Source: Nanobdellota archaeon (GTDB lineage Archaea > Nanobdellota > Nanobdellia > SCGC-AAA011-G17 > VGLX01). Taken from it: a stretch of 5,195 nt of DNA. Positions within the stretch are counted from its first letter, which is position 1. Each line of letters begins with the position of its first letter. The DNA lies in assembly GCA_018894775.1 (NCBI GenBank), contig JAHIPG010000042.1, forward strand, positions 1 through 5,195. Direction: 5' to 3'. Below, in pieces: positions 4,931-5,195 of this stretch. The notes under the pieces are model-generated. The model was not told where the DNA came from and did not search any database. It saw only the letters and a program-made list of their open reading frames with translations. The position numbers were made by a program, and so were the translations under genes.

Positions 4931-5195
4931 CTTTAGGCCAAATTTTCCTAACCCCCTGTTCATAAATAGTTGCGTACCTACAATCCCTGTAAAGCTTCTT
5001 CACCTTACCTGAAACATAAATCTCACCAGCAATCATCTGTGTACCTAGTTCGCCAGTAACATCACCCTTAATAACCATCTTGCCGTCCCTCATACCAATA
5101 GCAGTCCACTTGCCAGCGTTACCCTTTACAATAATCTTACCCCCCTTCATATGATAACCTGTAAAGTTAGCAACATCATGCTTGATAACCCCAAT
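4917..5195 (-). CDS. C-terminal part of a GXGXG/FwdC-like beta-helix protein (5' end outside window)
   Basis: The open frame runs to the window edge, so this is the last 92 residues of a longer protein; the ATG at 5148-5150 is an internal methionine, since in-frame repeat sequence (VANFTGYHM) lies upstream of it. Rungs of the pattern M-x-x-G-x-[IM]-x-[VI]-x-G recur every 19 residues, with repeat glycines in the codons at about 5121-5123, 5064-5066 and 5007-5009. One rung earlier the glycine is replaced by histidine. The repeats resemble formylmethanofuran dehydrogenase subunit C and the glutamate synthase GXGXG domain (family knowledge), which form a right-handed parallel beta-helix. The tail contains G-V-R-K-I-W-P, close to the G-K-K-V-W-P tail of the gene at 632-1384. 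The stop overlaps the next start by 14 nt. Whether it carries the N-terminal tag cannot be seen. A true enzyme subunit is unlikely given the neighbours. No function assigned. Confidence 0.85.
   Translation of the reverse strand: MGVIKHDVANFTGYHMKGGKIIVKGNAGKWTAIGMRDGKMVIKGDVTGELGTQMIAGEIYVSGKVKKLYRDCRYATIYEQGVRKIWPKDEDS

Noticed and set aside
4928..4963. Longer start at 4963 for the 4238-4930 gene
   Set aside because: It would add 11 residues before the conserved tag and deepen the overlap with the upstream gene. All paralogs start at the tag methionine.
4917..5150. Right-edge gene starting at the ATG at 5150
   Set aside because: The frame stays open to the window edge and codes for more of the same repeat upstream, so that ATG is internal.
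3552..5195. Annotation of the beta-helix genes as fwdC/fmdC or gltB
   Set aside because: The similarity is confined to the repeat pattern. The complete genes begin with a tag and helical domain, and no partner subunits are present, so an enzyme name would mislead.
1..5195. Promoter, rho-independent-type terminator, tRNA or other RNA gene
   Set aside because: There is no intergenic space over 6 nt, and I saw no stem-loop followed by a T-run or cloverleaf that would justify a call within the coding sequence.

Overview
The window is one unbroken stretch of minus-strand coding sequence: nine genes (seven complete, one cut at each window edge), read from the right edge to the left. No gap between genes exceeds 6 nt, and five of the eight junctions are ATGA start/stop overlaps. 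There is no promoter, terminator or RNA gene that I can support, so the window is an internal slice of a longer operon. The DNA is AT-rich (roughly one third G+C by eye), with A/T-ending codons and several good GGAGG/AAGGAGG or GGTG ribosome-binding sites. The beta-helix repeats resemble those of an archaeal (and some bacterial) enzyme subunit. I lean towards an uncultivated, small-genome archaeon of the DPANN type, but no gene here fixes the taxonomy and a bacterium is not excluded.

The striking property is that all eight genes whose start is visible begin with the same short N-terminal segment, M-K-[ILF]-P-x-[ST]-F-[RK]-x-x-K-[DN], followed in most by a charged, probably helical stretch up to about residue 22. 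What follows this tag falls into distinct classes. Class 1 (4238-4930, 3552-4241, 632-1384, probably the left-edge gene 1-225, and by its C-terminus the right-edge gene 4917-5195) has an alpha-helical middle region and, where the C-terminus is visible, a right-handed beta-helix of exact 19-residue rungs. These rungs resemble the GXGXG repeats of formylmethanofuran dehydrogenase subunit C and the glutamate synthase C-terminal domain. Class 2 (2796-3548, 2089-2799, 1381-2082) has a soluble region, two glycine-rich membrane segments in a hairpin, and a C-terminal tail ending in or near A-F-G. Class 3 (222-635) is a small soluble protein with the tag.

Layout from the 5' end of the transcript: beta-helix (partial), beta-helix, beta-helix, three membrane-hairpin paralogs, beta-helix, small soluble protein, then a truncated gene whose N-terminal region matches the beta-helix class. 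The common tag on otherwise unrelated bodies, in a tightly coupled operon, suggests that the products are gathered on a common partner or location, with class 2 as membrane anchors and class 1 as rigid repeat scaffolds. This is inference: no catalytic residue, cofactor motif or known system was recognised. Intragenic repeats (57-nt units in 3630-3857) and near-identical tag DNA (2746-2799 versus 3495-3548) indicate ongoing duplication or gene conversion.
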